33,722 bases of DNA. Origin: an uncultured Ilumatobacter sp. GTDB taxonomy: Bacteria > Actinomycetota > Acidimicrobiia > Acidimicrobiales > Ilumatobacteraceae. The stretch is taken from assembly GCA_937919625.1 (NCBI GenBank), contig CALFRK010000133.1, positions 1-33,722 of the forward strand, read 5' to 3'. Below, one piece after another: positions 15,559 to 23,252 of this stretch. The position numbers were made by a program, and so were the translations under genes. A model generated the notes under the pieces. It ran no database searches. It was not told the origin of the DNA and saw only the letters and a program-made list of their open reading frames with translations. Each line of letters begins with the position of its first letter. Position 1 is the first letter of the stretch.

Positions 15559-16701
15559 TTAGGTGTTCAGCTCGTAGGCGAGGATCTTGTCGACGACCTC
15601 TTGTTCGTCGTCGGTCAGTGTGATCAGGTGGCGGTACGGGTGGCCGTCGGCCAGCGATTCGAGCAACGGCCACACCGGACGATGGTGGGTCCAGTAGTCG
15701 ACCCCGACCAGCACCATCGGGGCCGCTGATCCGAAGCTCTCGTAGTGGTTCTGGGCGGCGTCCTGGAAGATCTCCTGGATCGTGCCCGCGCTGCCGCGGG
15801 TGAACACAACACCGTGGGTAGCGATCGCCAGAAGCCCCTCCTCACGAACGCTGTTGGCGAAGTATTTGGCGATCTTCGTGGCGAACGCCGAAGGCGGCTC
15901 GTGACCGTACATCCAGGTCGGGATCCCGATCGAGTCATATCTAGTTCGGCCGCGGAAACTATCGAGTGGCCAGCGCCGACGCACCTCGAACGCGCGGTGC
16001 AGCCAGTCGGGATCGGTGTACTCCTTGCCAAGCTCGCCGCCCGTCGGGCGTGGCGCCAACACAGTGATCGCCTCGTCGAGCTGGGCGTCATCGAAGTTGG
16101 CCATCCAGGCGCCGAGGTGGGTCGCCTCCATCGCTCCCGGTCCGCCGCCCGACAGCATCAGCCGCCCGGATCGGGTCAGCCGGCGAGAGATCCGGGCGAC
16201 ACTGGCGTACTGAGGGTCGGCTCGCTCGAGGCCGTGACCGCCCATTACGGCGACCGGTCTGCGACCAGCGAGTTCCTCGTAGAGGGCGTCGCTGATCGAG
16301 TGATCATGCAGGCGCCGAGCGAGGCTCTCGTCGATCATCGGCGGATACTGTCGGCCCGACTCGACCCAGTGCCGATAAACCTTGGCGTCGTAGGTCGACT
16401 CGTACCCGGCCGGGTCGCCAGGATCGAACCCGGCAAACAGCTCCCCCGGCGTGTAGAGGCGCGCCCGGTGAGCCGTAAAGGGGCGACCGAGCTGATCGCG
16501 GATCACAGTGGCGCCCATCGTGGTGAGAAATCCAGCCTGAGCAGGCGTCAGGTGGCACGACAAGAACAAGCAACCGGCAAACGAACCCGACTCGAATCCG
16601 GTGATGTCGCGCAGATCGAGCGATTGGAACGCCGCCGGCGGTCTGTCGACGCCGAGCTCAACCCAGCCGCGACACTGTTCAATCTTGTCGATTTCGATCA
16701 C
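15559..16701 (-). CDS. LOG-family (lysine decarboxylase-like) nucleotide hydrolase
   Basis: Protein of 380 residues with a Rossmann-like LOG domain, longer than minimal LOG proteins (about 190) and nearer in build to PpnN-type nucleosidases. The phosphate-binding motif is SGGGPGAMEA (184-193) and the second motif TRGSAGTIQE (301-310) corresponds to PGGxGTxxE, with Arg-Gly-Ser in place of Pro-Gly-Gly. Glu310 is the expected catalytic residue. The N-terminal 140 residues are probably a family-specific extension. It probably cleaves the base from a nucleoside 5'-monophosphate. The GTG start at 16701 is supported by TAGGTT on the same strand six bases upstream; an overlapping ATG runs into a stop at once. 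Confidence 0.85.
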   Translation of the reverse strand: MIEIDKIEQCRGWVELGVDRPPAAFQSLDLRDITGFESGSFAGCLFLSCHLTPAQAGFLTTMGATVIRDQLGRPFTAHRARLYTPGELFAGFDPGDPAGYESTYDAKVYRHWVESGRQYPPMIDESLARRLHDHSISDALYEELAGRRPVAVMGGHGLERADPQYASVARISRRLTRSGRLMLSGGGPGAMEATHLGAWMANFDDAQLDEAITVLAPRPTGGELGKEYTDPDWLHRAFEVRRRWPLDSFRGRTRYDSIGIPTWMYGHEPPSAFATKIAKYFANSVREEGLLAIATHGVVFTRGSAGTIQEIFQDAAQNHYESFGSAAPMVLVGVDYWTHHRPVWPLLESLADGHPYRHLITLTDDEQEVVDKILAYELNT

Positions 16702-16707
16702 ATCGAG

Positions 16708-16713
16708 AACCTA
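16708..16713 (-). promoter_or_regulatory. -10 box of the LOG-family gene (leaderless GTG start)
   Basis: TAGGTT on the minus strand fits TANNNT and ends six bases before the GTG at 16701. The 183-base gap it lies in (16702-16884) shows no other gene that I can support. Confidence 0.6.
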
Positions 16714-16884
16714 CCGAGTTGGGAGATGTGCCACGAGCGTGAGCCGATAGGCGAACTGCGACCAATCGTTACGGGGGGACAATGCGGAACGAAAGCAGCG
16801 CAGCGACCTGTCCGCTGGGTTCCCATGCACAACTCCCATCTCGGCGTGGTCAGGGCGAAGGACGGATCTGCGGTTGGGCGCGAT

Positions 16885-17502
16885 CTAAATCGCCTTCGTG
16901 TAACAGCCGGTCACGTCGTCGCGAGCGAAACCGACCCTCAACAGGTAGCTGCTGTGTGACTCGAGGGCCGCCGCAGCGGTTAGCTGCGCGATCCCTGCCG
17001 ATCGGAACACTCGGGCACCGGGCCCGTATACCCAACGGCCGAGCCGCGAGTCGCGGTAGGCCCGCAACACGAAGTCGAGCGTGATGTCGAGCGTTGCCCC
17101 ATCACGCTCCCCAAGAATCGCCCCAGCTGGCAGGCCGTCCCGGGTCAGCACCATTGCGAACCCGACTGCGACCGTCGGGTCGTACTCGGGTTGGAAGCTC
17201 TTGATCTCTGTTTCGTGGTGATCGAGGAAGTCGAGCAGGAAAGGCGAATCGGCCGGCACGACGACCGCTCCGAGATCGCGCCTGCCACCCAGCTCGCGCC
17301 ACAGAAACCAGACATTGAGGGCGACGATCGCCACATTGGTGCCGACGATCGGAACCGAGCCGATCAACACGCCGTACACGAGGAATGCCGCCGATCCCGC
17401 CAGCGATATGATCCGCAGCCGTACGACCGATGTCATCGCCAGCGAGATGACGACCAACACCGACGCCGCGTAGCCGACCAACTCCTGCCCGTTGAACTCC
17501 AT
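16885..17502 (-). CDS. YgjV-like membrane protein with C-terminal GNAT-like domain
   Basis: Protein of 205 residues. Three hydrophobic helices (about 9-27, 31-49 and 51-69) with GTNVAIVALNVWFLWREL resemble the small YgjV-type inner-membrane family. After a polar break the rest (about 85-200) looks like a compact soluble alpha/beta domain: DFLDHHETEIKSFQP, then VGFAMVLTRDGLPAGAILG, then a long strand-helix segment ending in LLRVGFARDDVTG. The last part is reminiscent of the end of GNAT acetyltransferases, but no clear acetyl-CoA P-loop is visible. Function unknown. It lies 11 bases after the nitronate monooxygenase-like gene, so the two are probably one operon. No ribosome site is evident. Confidence 0.8.
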   Translation of the reverse strand: MEFNGQELVGYAASVLVVISLAMTSVVRLRIISLAGSAAFLVYGVLIGSVPIVGTNVAIVALNVWFLWRELGGRRDLGAVVVPADSPFLLDFLDHHETEIKSFQPEYDPTVAVGFAMVLTRDGLPAGAILGERDGATLDITLDFVLRAYRDSRLGRWVYGPGARVFRSAGIAQLTAAAALESHSSYLLRVGFARDDVTGCYTKAI

Positions 17503-17513
17503 ACGACGGCCGT

Positions 17514-18452
17514 TCAGCCCTGCAGCCGGGCGACGGTTTCGCCGAACTCGCGCACCGTGTCGGCAATGATGTCGGCGACCGGACGCACCGACTCGATCCT
17601 GCCGGCCACCTCACCGCTGAGGGCGATCGCCGCCTCCATGTCGCCTCCGAAGTAGAGCGCCATAGCGTTGCCGAACTCGCCGAACACATTCTCCTCGGAG
17701 TCGAGCAGGCGGGTCGTGCGCTCGGTGCGAAGCGCACGCAGCGCAGGGGAGTGGCGCTGGTTGAGGAACAACGTGTCGGTCTCGTTGGCGTCGACGATCG
17801 CCTGCTTCCAATTGTCGTGCACCGGGGATTCGGCAGCCGACACCATGCGGGTGCCCATCTGCACGCCCTCGGCGCCGAGCGCGAATGCGGCAGCCATCGT
17901 GGCGCCGTCGACGATTCCACCGGCGGCGATGATCGGCACGTCGACCTTCGAGCGGATCAGCGGCAACAGCACCATCGTCGAGACCGGGGTCGGGCTCTTG
18001 AAACCGCCGCCCTCGCCGCCCTCGACCACCAACCCGTCGACGCCGGCATCGACCGCCTTGAGCGCCGCCGCCAACGTTGGGACAACGTGATACACGGTGA
18101 GACCAGCCTCTTTCAGGATCGAGGTGTACTTGGTGGGCGAGCCGGCCGACGTGGTGACGAACTTGACGCCCTGGTCGATCACGAACTCGGCGATCGCCGG
18201 GTCGCGAACGAACGCCTGAGCGATGTTGACGCCGAACGGACGGTCGGTCAGATCGCGCATCTTGGCGACCTCACCCTTCACGGCGTCGAGCTCACCCGAA
18301 GATGTCTCGATCACGCCAAACGCACCGGCGGCGGACACGGCCGAAGCCAGCCGACTGCGGGCGATCCAACCCATCGGCGCCTGAACAATCGGGATCTCGA
18401 CTCGAAGATCGCGTGTGACGCGGTTGTCGAAGGCGGGGTGCGAAATCGGCAC
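17514..18452 (-). CDS. Nitronate monooxygenase-like FMN protein
   Basis: TIM-barrel flavoprotein of 312 residues in the nitronate monooxygenase/2-nitropropane dioxygenase family. QAPMGW (24-29) is the N-terminal FMN-site motif, AAGG (176-179) and GAEGVQMGTR (193-202) bind the FMN phosphate. The loop that carries the catalytic His in class I enzymes (GGH) reads EGGEGGGFK (144-152), so the His appears to be Phe151. The protein may instead be an NAD(P)H:quinone reductase-like member or oxidise another substrate. The GTG start at 18452 is supported by TAGCTT six bases upstream on the same strand. It is the first gene of a two-gene operon with the YgjV-like protein. Confidence 0.87.
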   Translation of the reverse strand: MPISHPAFDNRVTRDLRVEIPIVQAPMGWIARSRLASAVSAAGAFGVIETSSGELDAVKGEVAKMRDLTDRPFGVNIAQAFVRDPAIAEFVIDQGVKFVTTSAGSPTKYTSILKEAGLTVYHVVPTLAAALKAVDAGVDGLVVEGGEGGGFKSPTPVSTMVLLPLIRSKVDVPIIAAGGIVDGATMAAAFALGAEGVQMGTRMVSAAESPVHDNWKQAIVDANETDTLFLNQRHSPALRALRTERTTRLLDSEENVFGEFGNAMALYFGGDMEAAIALSGEVAGRIESVRPVADIIADTVREFGETVARLQG

Positions 18453-18458
18453 CCCGTC

Positions 18459-18464
18459 AAGCTA
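18459..18464 (-). promoter_or_regulatory. -10 box of the nitronate monooxygenase-like gene (leaderless GTG start)
   Basis: TAGCTT on the minus strand fits TANNNT and ends six bases before the GTG at 18452. Confidence 0.6.
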
Positions 18465-18547
18465 CCGAGATGGGAGTGGTGCCGGTGATCTGCACGGACT
18501 TGTCGCGTCGCTTGTATTCCGCCGGCGCCGCCCGCACCTGGCAAGGA

Positions 18548-18587
18548 CAGTTCGCAGTTCGCAGTTCGCAGTTCGTCCGTCCGTCCG
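18548..18587. repeat. 7-bp tandem array (CAGTTCG x4) followed by TCCG x3
   Basis: Four perfect copies of CAGTTCG (18548-18575) run directly into three of TCCG (18576-18587). The array lies between the 3' end of the methyltransferase gene and the promoter of the next gene on the same strand. Its unit length of 7 is not a multiple of 3, so copy changes would not be tolerated in a coding sequence. Confidence 0.9.
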
Positions 18588-18603
18588 GCCCACGCTCCAC
18601 GCA

Positions 18604-18617
18604 CGACTCCCGAGTCG
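18604..18617 (-). terminator. Short hairpin after the methyltransferase gene
   Basis: CGACTC and GAGTCG are separated by two bases, six bases beyond the stop of the gene ending at 18624. The stem is short and no T-tract is present, so this is a weak candidate. Confidence 0.3.
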
Positions 18618-18623
18618 CCTGTC

Positions 18624-19082
18624 TCAACGGTGTGGCCGAGGCACGAAGCGCGGCGTGGTGCCTGCGTACTCGGCGTAGCCGGGGTAGATGGCGGCCAACC
18701 GGCGTTCCTCCCAGGCCGCCTTGCCGTTGAAGAAGACCACGGTGACCACGCCGACAGCCAGCGCTGCGAAACTGCGGCTTCGCACCGCCAGCCCTACCAC
18801 TACCAGCAACACTCCGCTATAGATCGGATGACGGGCGAAGCGGTACAGGCCACCCGTGCGCAGGCTGGCATCAGATTTCGGCTCGGGTGTGGCGGTGAGC
18901 GATTCGCCGAGATGGCTCGCCGCCAGGCCCACGACGACGAGTCCGACGATGACGAGCGCAATGCCCACGATCGTCAGCCCGGGTGGGAGAGGCCAGTCGG
19001 TTCCGGTCGGCAGCACCACGAGTGTCGCCAGCAACACGAACTGCGTCGCCACGAACAGCCATCCCGTCTGCCGGTTGTTCAT
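18624..19082 (-). CDS. Isoprenylcysteine carboxyl methyltransferase-like membrane protein
   Basis: Small membrane methyltransferase of 152 residues with about four hydrophobic segments. The motif TGGLYRFARHPIYSG (76-90) and the C-terminal EERRLAAIYPGYAEYAGTTP (125-144) are those of the ICMT/phospholipid methyltransferase group, which binds S-adenosylmethionine at the membrane surface. In bacteria the acceptor is usually unknown; lipids, isoprenoids or protein carboxylates are possible. The start overlaps the stop of the CapA-like gene by four bases (ATGA), so both are made from one mRNA and by coupled translation. Confidence 0.88.
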   Translation of the reverse strand: MNNRQTGWLFVATQFVLLATLVVLPTGTDWPLPPGLTIVGIALVIVGLVVVGLAASHLGESLTATPEPKSDASLRTGGLYRFARHPIYSGVLLVVVGLAVRSRSFAALAVGVVTVVFFNGKAAWEERRLAAIYPGYAEYAGTTPRFVPRPHR

Positions 19083-20380
19083 GCTGCCTCCGTGCCTGGG
19101 AAGAAGTTGCCGAGAATCGAACGTGTCCGCTCGAGCGATCGTTCGAGGCGGCCACGCTGCCCGGCGGAGATGTCGTTGCGGGCCAGTTCAGCTTCGACCA
19201 GCACCGCTGTCCATCCGGCGTCTTTGTCGACCCACGTTGGGTGGGCGACCGGCCGGTCTACCGTAACTGTGCCCTGCTCGTCGACGGTGATCGCGACGGT
19301 TACCACGGCGGCATCCTGGCTGGCAGCGGGCCAGCGATCGGACGTTGGCAGATTCGACAAGATGTTGCCGAGCCCGAACAACACCCATGTGTCGTTGACC
19401 TGCTCGATCGGCTGCAATACATGGGCGTGATGGCCGATCACGAGATCGATCAAGCCACTGGCGGTGATCTCGTCGGCGACATTGCGCTGGAAACCGGTCG
19501 GCTGATGCAGCCCCTCGGCGCCCCAGTGCATGCTCACGATCACCACCTGTGCGCCGAGCGACCTGGCACTGGCGGCGTCGGCGATGATGCGCTGCGGATC
19601 GATGGTCGCCGACCGCCACTCCTCACCCTTCGGCAACGACAGACCGTTGTAGCTGAACGTGTACGAAAGATGGCTGAACGAGACACCCTCGACCTCGAAC
19701 AACTTGGGTCGGATCTCGTCGGGCCGTCGGGCCATTCCCGACTGCTCGAGGCCCCGCGATTCGAGCACGTTGACGGTTCGATCGATGCCTGCGGTGCCGC
19801 GGTCGGCGGTGTGGTTGCTGGCTGTCGAGCAGCGGTCGTACCCTGCCGCCACGATCGCGTCGGCAATCTGCTCTGGCACTCCGAAGCGCGGCATTGTCGT
19901 GAACTGCTCGCCCTCCGGCGCGATAGCGGTCTCGAGGTGGCACACGGCAAGATCGACGGCGGCCACGACGGGCGCAAGCCCAGCCAGCATCGGATCAAAA
20001 TTGTAACCGGTCCCCCCGGCGGTGGCAGCTGCGTTGCGTTGCGCCTGGCTCCACAGCGGACTGTGGGCCAGCGTGTCGCCCGAAAACGCCAGGCTGATGT
20101 GGCGCGGCCAAACGGGTTCGGCGGCGAGAGTGGTCGTCGGCGCCGTCGTCAGAGTCGTCGTTGGGACGCTCACCGCAGTCGCCGGCACGCTGATACTTGT
20201 CGGCGGTGGACTGGTCGTCGTGGTGGCGCCCGTCGTCGTCTCGGCGGCAGACTTGGCCGGCGCTGTGGAGGCTGCCCGGTCCGCCGACGAACACGCTGTC
20301 GTGATGAGCATCAACCCCGACAATATGACTGCGCCGGTACGCGTCAGAGCGACGCTGGCGGCGGGTGGACGAGGGTCCAT
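19079..20380 (-). CDS. CapA-family metallophosphatase-like lipoprotein
   Basis: Protein of 433 residues from the ATG at 20380; longer frames upstream cross into the divergent peptidase gene. The N-terminus has a signal sequence and lipobox ITTAC with lipid-anchored Cys30, followed by a Ser/Thr/Pro linker (about 40-88). The catalytic domain has the CapA/PgsA metallophosphatase pattern: SGDT (100-103), SNHTADRG (188-195), MHWG (284-287), GHHAH (316-320) and GLGN (336-339). CapA-type proteins are linked to poly-gamma-glutamate formation or anchoring, but many free-standing members have no known role and no pgsBC genes are present here. It leads an operon with the ICMT-like methyltransferase and is divergent from the M20 peptidase with 51 bases between. 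Confidence 0.9.
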   Translation of the reverse strand: MDPRPPAASVALTRTGAVILSGLMLITTACSSADRAASTAPAKSAAETTTGATTTTSPPPTSISVPATAVSVPTTTLTTAPTTTLAAEPVWPRHISLAFSGDTLAHSPLWSQAQRNAAATAGGTGYNFDPMLAGLAPVVAAVDLAVCHLETAIAPEGEQFTTMPRFGVPEQIADAIVAAGYDRCSTASNHTADRGTAGIDRTVNVLESRGLEQSGMARRPDEIRPKLFEVEGVSFSHLSYTFSYNGLSLPKGEEWRSATIDPQRIIADAASARSLGAQVVIVSMHWGAEGLHQPTGFQRNVADEITASGLIDLVIGHHAHVLQPIEQVNDTWVLFGLGNILSNLPTSDRWPAASQDAAVVTVAITVDEQGTVTVDRPVAHPTWVDKDAGWTAVLVEAELARNDISAGQRGRLERSLERTRSILGNFFPGTEAA

Positions 20381-20418
20381 CGCACCAGCCTCGCGCACGC
20401 GAGGATCAATCCAATCGT

Positions 20419-20424
20419 TACGGT
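20419..20424 (+). promoter_or_regulatory. -10 box of the M20 peptidase gene (leaderless arrangement)
   Basis: TACGGT fits TANNNT and ends seven bases before the ATG at 20432. The same hexamer is used at 5935 with the same seven-base gap. Confidence 0.6.
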
Positions 20425-20431
20425 TGTGCCC

Positions 20432-21862
20432 ATGGCGCTCGACCGTGCAGCAACCGATCACGTCAACCAGGTCTGGAACGAGATCGTGCCGGTATTGCAC
20501 GACTACATCAAGATCCCGAACGTCAGCGAGGCGTTCGATCCCGACTGGCGTGAACACGGCTACATGCAGCAGGCCGTCGAGCTGATTTGCGACTGGTGCG
20601 CGGCGCGCCCGATCGAGGGAATCAGCGTCGGTATCCAGGAGCTACCACAGCGATCACCGGTGATCGTGATCGAGGTGGCTCCGTTCGGCCAGGCCGGCGC
20701 CGAGCTTGGTCTTGACGACACCGTGCTGTTGTACGGCCACCTCGACAAGCAGCCCGAGATGGAGGGTTGGCGCGACGGACTCGGCCCATGGACCCCGGTG
20801 CTCGACGGCGATCGATTGTACGGCCGTGGTGGCGCAGACGACGGCTACGCGGCGTTCGCCAGCCTGACCGCGATCGAGGCGGTTCAAGCTGCCGGCGGAT
20901 CTCACGGGCGGTGCGTCGTGTTGATCGAGGCCAGCGAGGAATCGGGCTCGCCCGACCTGCCTGCCCATGTCGAAGCGCTCGCCGATCGACTCGGTTCGCC
21001 GAGCCTGGTGGTGTGCCTCGACTCCGGTTGCATCGACTACGAACGGATGTGGGTGACCACGTCGCTGCGCGGTCTTGTCAGCGCCGTACTCACCGTCGAC
21101 ATCGTCACCGCTGGACTGCATTCGGGAGACGTTTCGGGCATGGTGCCGTCCAGCTTTCGGATCGCACGATCATTGTTGTCGCGGATCGAGGACGAAGCGA
21201 CGGGTCGGGTGCTGCTCGACACGTGCCAGACCGAAGTCCCCGCTGACCGCGTCGCCCAGGCCGATTCGACGGCCGTCGACATCGGTGCGATCGCCGATCA
21301 CTATCCGTTTGTCGACGGTGCCGGCCCGACAACTGCCGATGCCACCGAGCAACTGCTGGCGCGCACTTGGCGGGCCGCGCTCAGCGTGGTTGGTGCCGAC
21401 GGATTGCCGCCGACCAGCCGCGCCGGAAACGTGTTGCGACCCAGCACCTCGCTCAAGCTGTCACTTCGGTTGCCACCCAACGCTGACCCGCAGGCCGTCG
21501 CCGACGAGTTCGCCGCGGCGTTGTTGGCCGATCCGCCGTACGGCGCCCGCGTCACACTGTCGGGCCTCGAGACCGGACCAGGTTGGAACTCCCCGGCGCT
21601 TGCGCCCTGGCTCGAGTCGGCGCTCGACGCTGCGTCGATCGTCGCTTTCGGGGAGGCGGCACGCATGTTCGGCGAAGGTGGCTCGATCCCGTTCATGGGC
21701 ATGCTCGGAGAGCGCTTTCCCGAGGCCCAGTTCGTGATCACCGGCGCCCTCGGTCCCGATGCCAACGCCCACGGCCCTAATGAGTACTTGCATGTGCCCA
21801 CGGCTCGCCGCCTGACCATCGTCGTCGCCGAACTCCTGGACGCCCACGCTCGCCGTGCGTGA
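20432..21862 (+). CDS. M20-family metallopeptidase (CNDP-like dipeptidase)
   Basis: Protein of 476 residues without a signal sequence, so probably cytoplasmic. Di-zinc ligands and catalytic residues are visible: His103 with Asp105 in YGHLDKQPE, Asp136 in GRGGADDGY, Glu169-Glu170 in EASEESGS, and His447 in AHGPNEYLH. The lid domain lies between about 230 and 350. The pattern resembles carnosinase/CNDP-type dipeptidases more than ArgE or DapE. The ATG at 20432 is chosen because TACGGT precedes it by seven bases and the upstream frame runs antisense through the CapA gene. Its 3' end overlaps the M14 carboxypeptidase gene by eight bases, implying a shared transcript and linked roles in peptide breakdown. 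Confidence 0.93.
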   Translation: MALDRAATDHVNQVWNEIVPVLHDYIKIPNVSEAFDPDWREHGYMQQAVELICDWCAARPIEGISVGIQELPQRSPVIVIEVAPFGQAGAELGLDDTVLLYGHLDKQPEMEGWRDGLGPWTPVLDGDRLYGRGGADDGYAAFASLTAIEAVQAAGGSHGRCVVLIEASEESGSPDLPAHVEALADRLGSPSLVVCLDSGCIDYERMWVTTSLRGLVSAVLTVDIVTAGLHSGDVSGMVPSSFRIARSLLSRIEDEATGRVLLDTCQTEVPADRVAQADSTAVDIGAIADHYPFVDGAGPTTADATEQLLARTWRAALSVVGADGLPPTSRAGNVLRPSTSLKLSLRLPPNADPQAVADEFAAALLADPPYGARVTLSGLETGPGWNSPALAPWLESALDAASIVAFGEAARMFGEGGSIPFMGMLGERFPEAQFVITGALGPDANAHGPNEYLHVPTARRLTIVVAELLDAHARRA

Positions 21863-22844
21863 TACGAGAATGGTCGCCGTAGCGGCGGCGGGTGTTCTGC
21901 TGGCCGCCTGCTCATCGGGCTCTCATGCATCCCCGACCACGATCGTTCCGGCAGCCACTACGACGGTCGAACTGGCTGCGACGACAACGGTGTCGACCTC
22001 CACCACGATCGCTACGACCACGACCAGCTCGACCTCCACGACAACCTCGCCCCCTCCAGCGATCTCGTCGACGTCGACGTCGACCGTGACGAGCCCGCCG
22101 ACCACAAGCCCGCCGACCACAGCGGCGTCGACCGTCGCCGGCGCGATTCCGCCGCCGCCGGAGATCACCCCCATCGATGCACTCTCGTTTCCGGTCGACA
22201 CCGAGATCGAGATCGGTCGATCGGTCGAGGGCCGCCCGATCACGGTCATCCGGCGCGGCGACCCCGGCGGGGCCCGTGTACTCGTCGTCGGCGCCATCCA
22301 CGGCAACGAAGACGCCGGCGTGGCGATCATCGATCGGCTGGCCAGCGGGCCGGTGCCCCTCGGCGTCGAGCTGTGGCTGGTGCGTTCGATCAACCCCGAC
22401 GGCCAGGCCCGCCATGATCGCCAGAACGCCAACCTCGTCGACCTCAACCGCAACTTCCCGAACAAGTGGGGATACCTCGGCACTGAAGGGGACTGGCAAT
22501 ACGCCGGCACCAGACCGGCCAGCGAGCCGGAGACCCGGGCGATTGTGGCGCTCGGTGACTCGGTGCGGCCAGATCTGATCCTGTGGTACCACCAGGACCT
22601 GTTTCGGATCAGCCCATCGTCGGGCCGCGACGGTGACGCTCGCGCCCGCTACGCCGAGATCACCGGGCTACCGTTGATCGGAATCACAGGCGGCACGTAC
22701 ACCGGCACCGCTTCGCAGTGGTCGCGGACGGTCACCACCGATGTCGGCATCGGCTTCACGGTCGAACTCGGGCCGACACTGACCGAAACCGACATCACCA
22801 ACCACGCCGCGGCGGTGTTGGCCGTCGCCCAAGAGCTGTTCTGA
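21855..22844 (+). CDS. M14-family zinc carboxypeptidase lipoprotein (MpaA-like)
   Basis: Protein of 329 residues. MRDTRMVAVAAAGVLLAAC gives a lipoprotein signal with lipid-anchored Cys19; the GTG at 21855 is preferred over the ATG at 21870 because only it supplies the basic residues before the hydrophobic stretch. A Ser/Thr/Pro linker follows (27-97). The catalytic domain has the M14 zinc ligands His149 and Glu152 (HGNE) and His246 (WYHQ), NRN at 198-200, and the general base Glu304 (FTVELG). This short form resembles murein peptide amidase MpaA, which cuts gamma-D-Glu-diaminopimelate bonds. The gene overlaps the M20 peptidase gene by eight bases. Its stop codon is part of a palindrome shared with the convergent gene. 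Confidence 0.9.
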   Translation: MRDTRMVAVAAAGVLLAACSSGSHASPTTIVPAATTTVELAATTTVSTSTTIATTTTSSTSTTTSPPPAISSTSTSTVTSPPTTSPPTTAASTVAGAIPPPPEITPIDALSFPVDTEIEIGRSVEGRPITVIRRGDPGGARVLVVGAIHGNEDAGVAIIDRLASGPVPLGVELWLVRSINPDGQARHDRQNANLVDLNRNFPNKWGYLGTEGDWQYAGTRPASEPETRAIVALGDSVRPDLILWYHQDLFRISPSSGRDGDARARYAEITGLPLIGITGGTYTGTASQWSRTVTTDVGIGFTVELGPTLTETDITNHAAAVLAVAQELF

Positions 22845-22871
22845 GTTGGAAGTTGGGAACTCCCAACTCAG
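22841..22871. terminator. Palindromic bidirectional terminator containing both stop codons
   Basis: CTGAGTTGG (22841-22849) pairs with CCAACTCAG (22863-22871). After one A:C mismatch, AGTT (22851-22854) pairs with AACT (22858-22861) around a GGG loop. The stop codons of the two convergent genes, at 22842-22844 and 22870-22868, are exact mates in the stem. Confidence 0.8.
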
Positions 22872-23239
22872 CGGAGGAACCAGTCGCCTGACTCGATCGG
22901 GGTCAGGTCGAGGCCGTCGCCGTACTCGTAGGCCCATGCCCGAACACCACACCCGGTGGTGAGCTCGACGCGTCGATACAGGCCGAGCACGGTGTCCTCC
23001 TCCTCGTCGAGCACCGCCAGCGCCTTGTCGAGCGTGTCGGCTCGCAGCTGATAGGTGCGCCCGACGATCGTGCCGTCGCCACCGAACACGGCCGCTGGGT
23101 AGTCGAGGCCGGTGTCGAACAGGTGGCCAACGGCCGAGTCGGCCCGGCCGCCATCGGCGACGAACGGCTCGAGCAACGACCAGCGAACATCACCGGGGCG
23201 CAGCGTGCCGTAGACGAACAGATGCAGGTTTATCGGCAC
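22868..23239 (-). CDS. Gamma-glutamylcyclotransferase-family protein
   Basis: Protein of 123 residues with the GGCT/AIG2 fold. The substrate-binding signature is YGTLRPG (10-16), and the catalytic acid is most likely Glu81 in LDEEED, followed by YRR (88-90). Enzymes of this fold convert gamma-glutamyl amines or peptides into 5-oxoproline and a free amine or amino acid. The acceptor preference is unknown. The start is GTG, 13 bases after the stop of the antiporter gene on the same strand, so it is likely the last gene of an operon with the two Na+/H+ antiporters. The stop codon is embedded in the palindrome at 22841-22871. Confidence 0.88.
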   Translation of the reverse strand: MPINLHLFVYGTLRPGDVRWSLLEPFVADGGRADSAVGHLFDTGLDYPAAVFGGDGTIVGRTYQLRADTLDKALAVLDEEEDTVLGLYRRVELTTGCGVRAWAYEYGDGLDLTPIESGDWFLR

Positions 23240-23252
23240 CGGTGGATCGCCG

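Noticed and set aside
16782-17084. Possible small gene of 100 codons after CCAATCGTTACGG, a 13-mer also found before the M20 peptidase start
   Set aside because: The hexamer after TTACGG lacks the final T of TANNNT, and the frame runs antisense into the YgjV-like gene with Arg/Ser-rich composition. The shared 13-mer may be chance or promoter debris.
22021-22170. ACC/TCG-rich repeats in the M14 gene considered as a DNA repeat element
   Set aside because: They are explained by the coding of a Ser/Thr/Pro linker; there is no fixed period at the DNA level.
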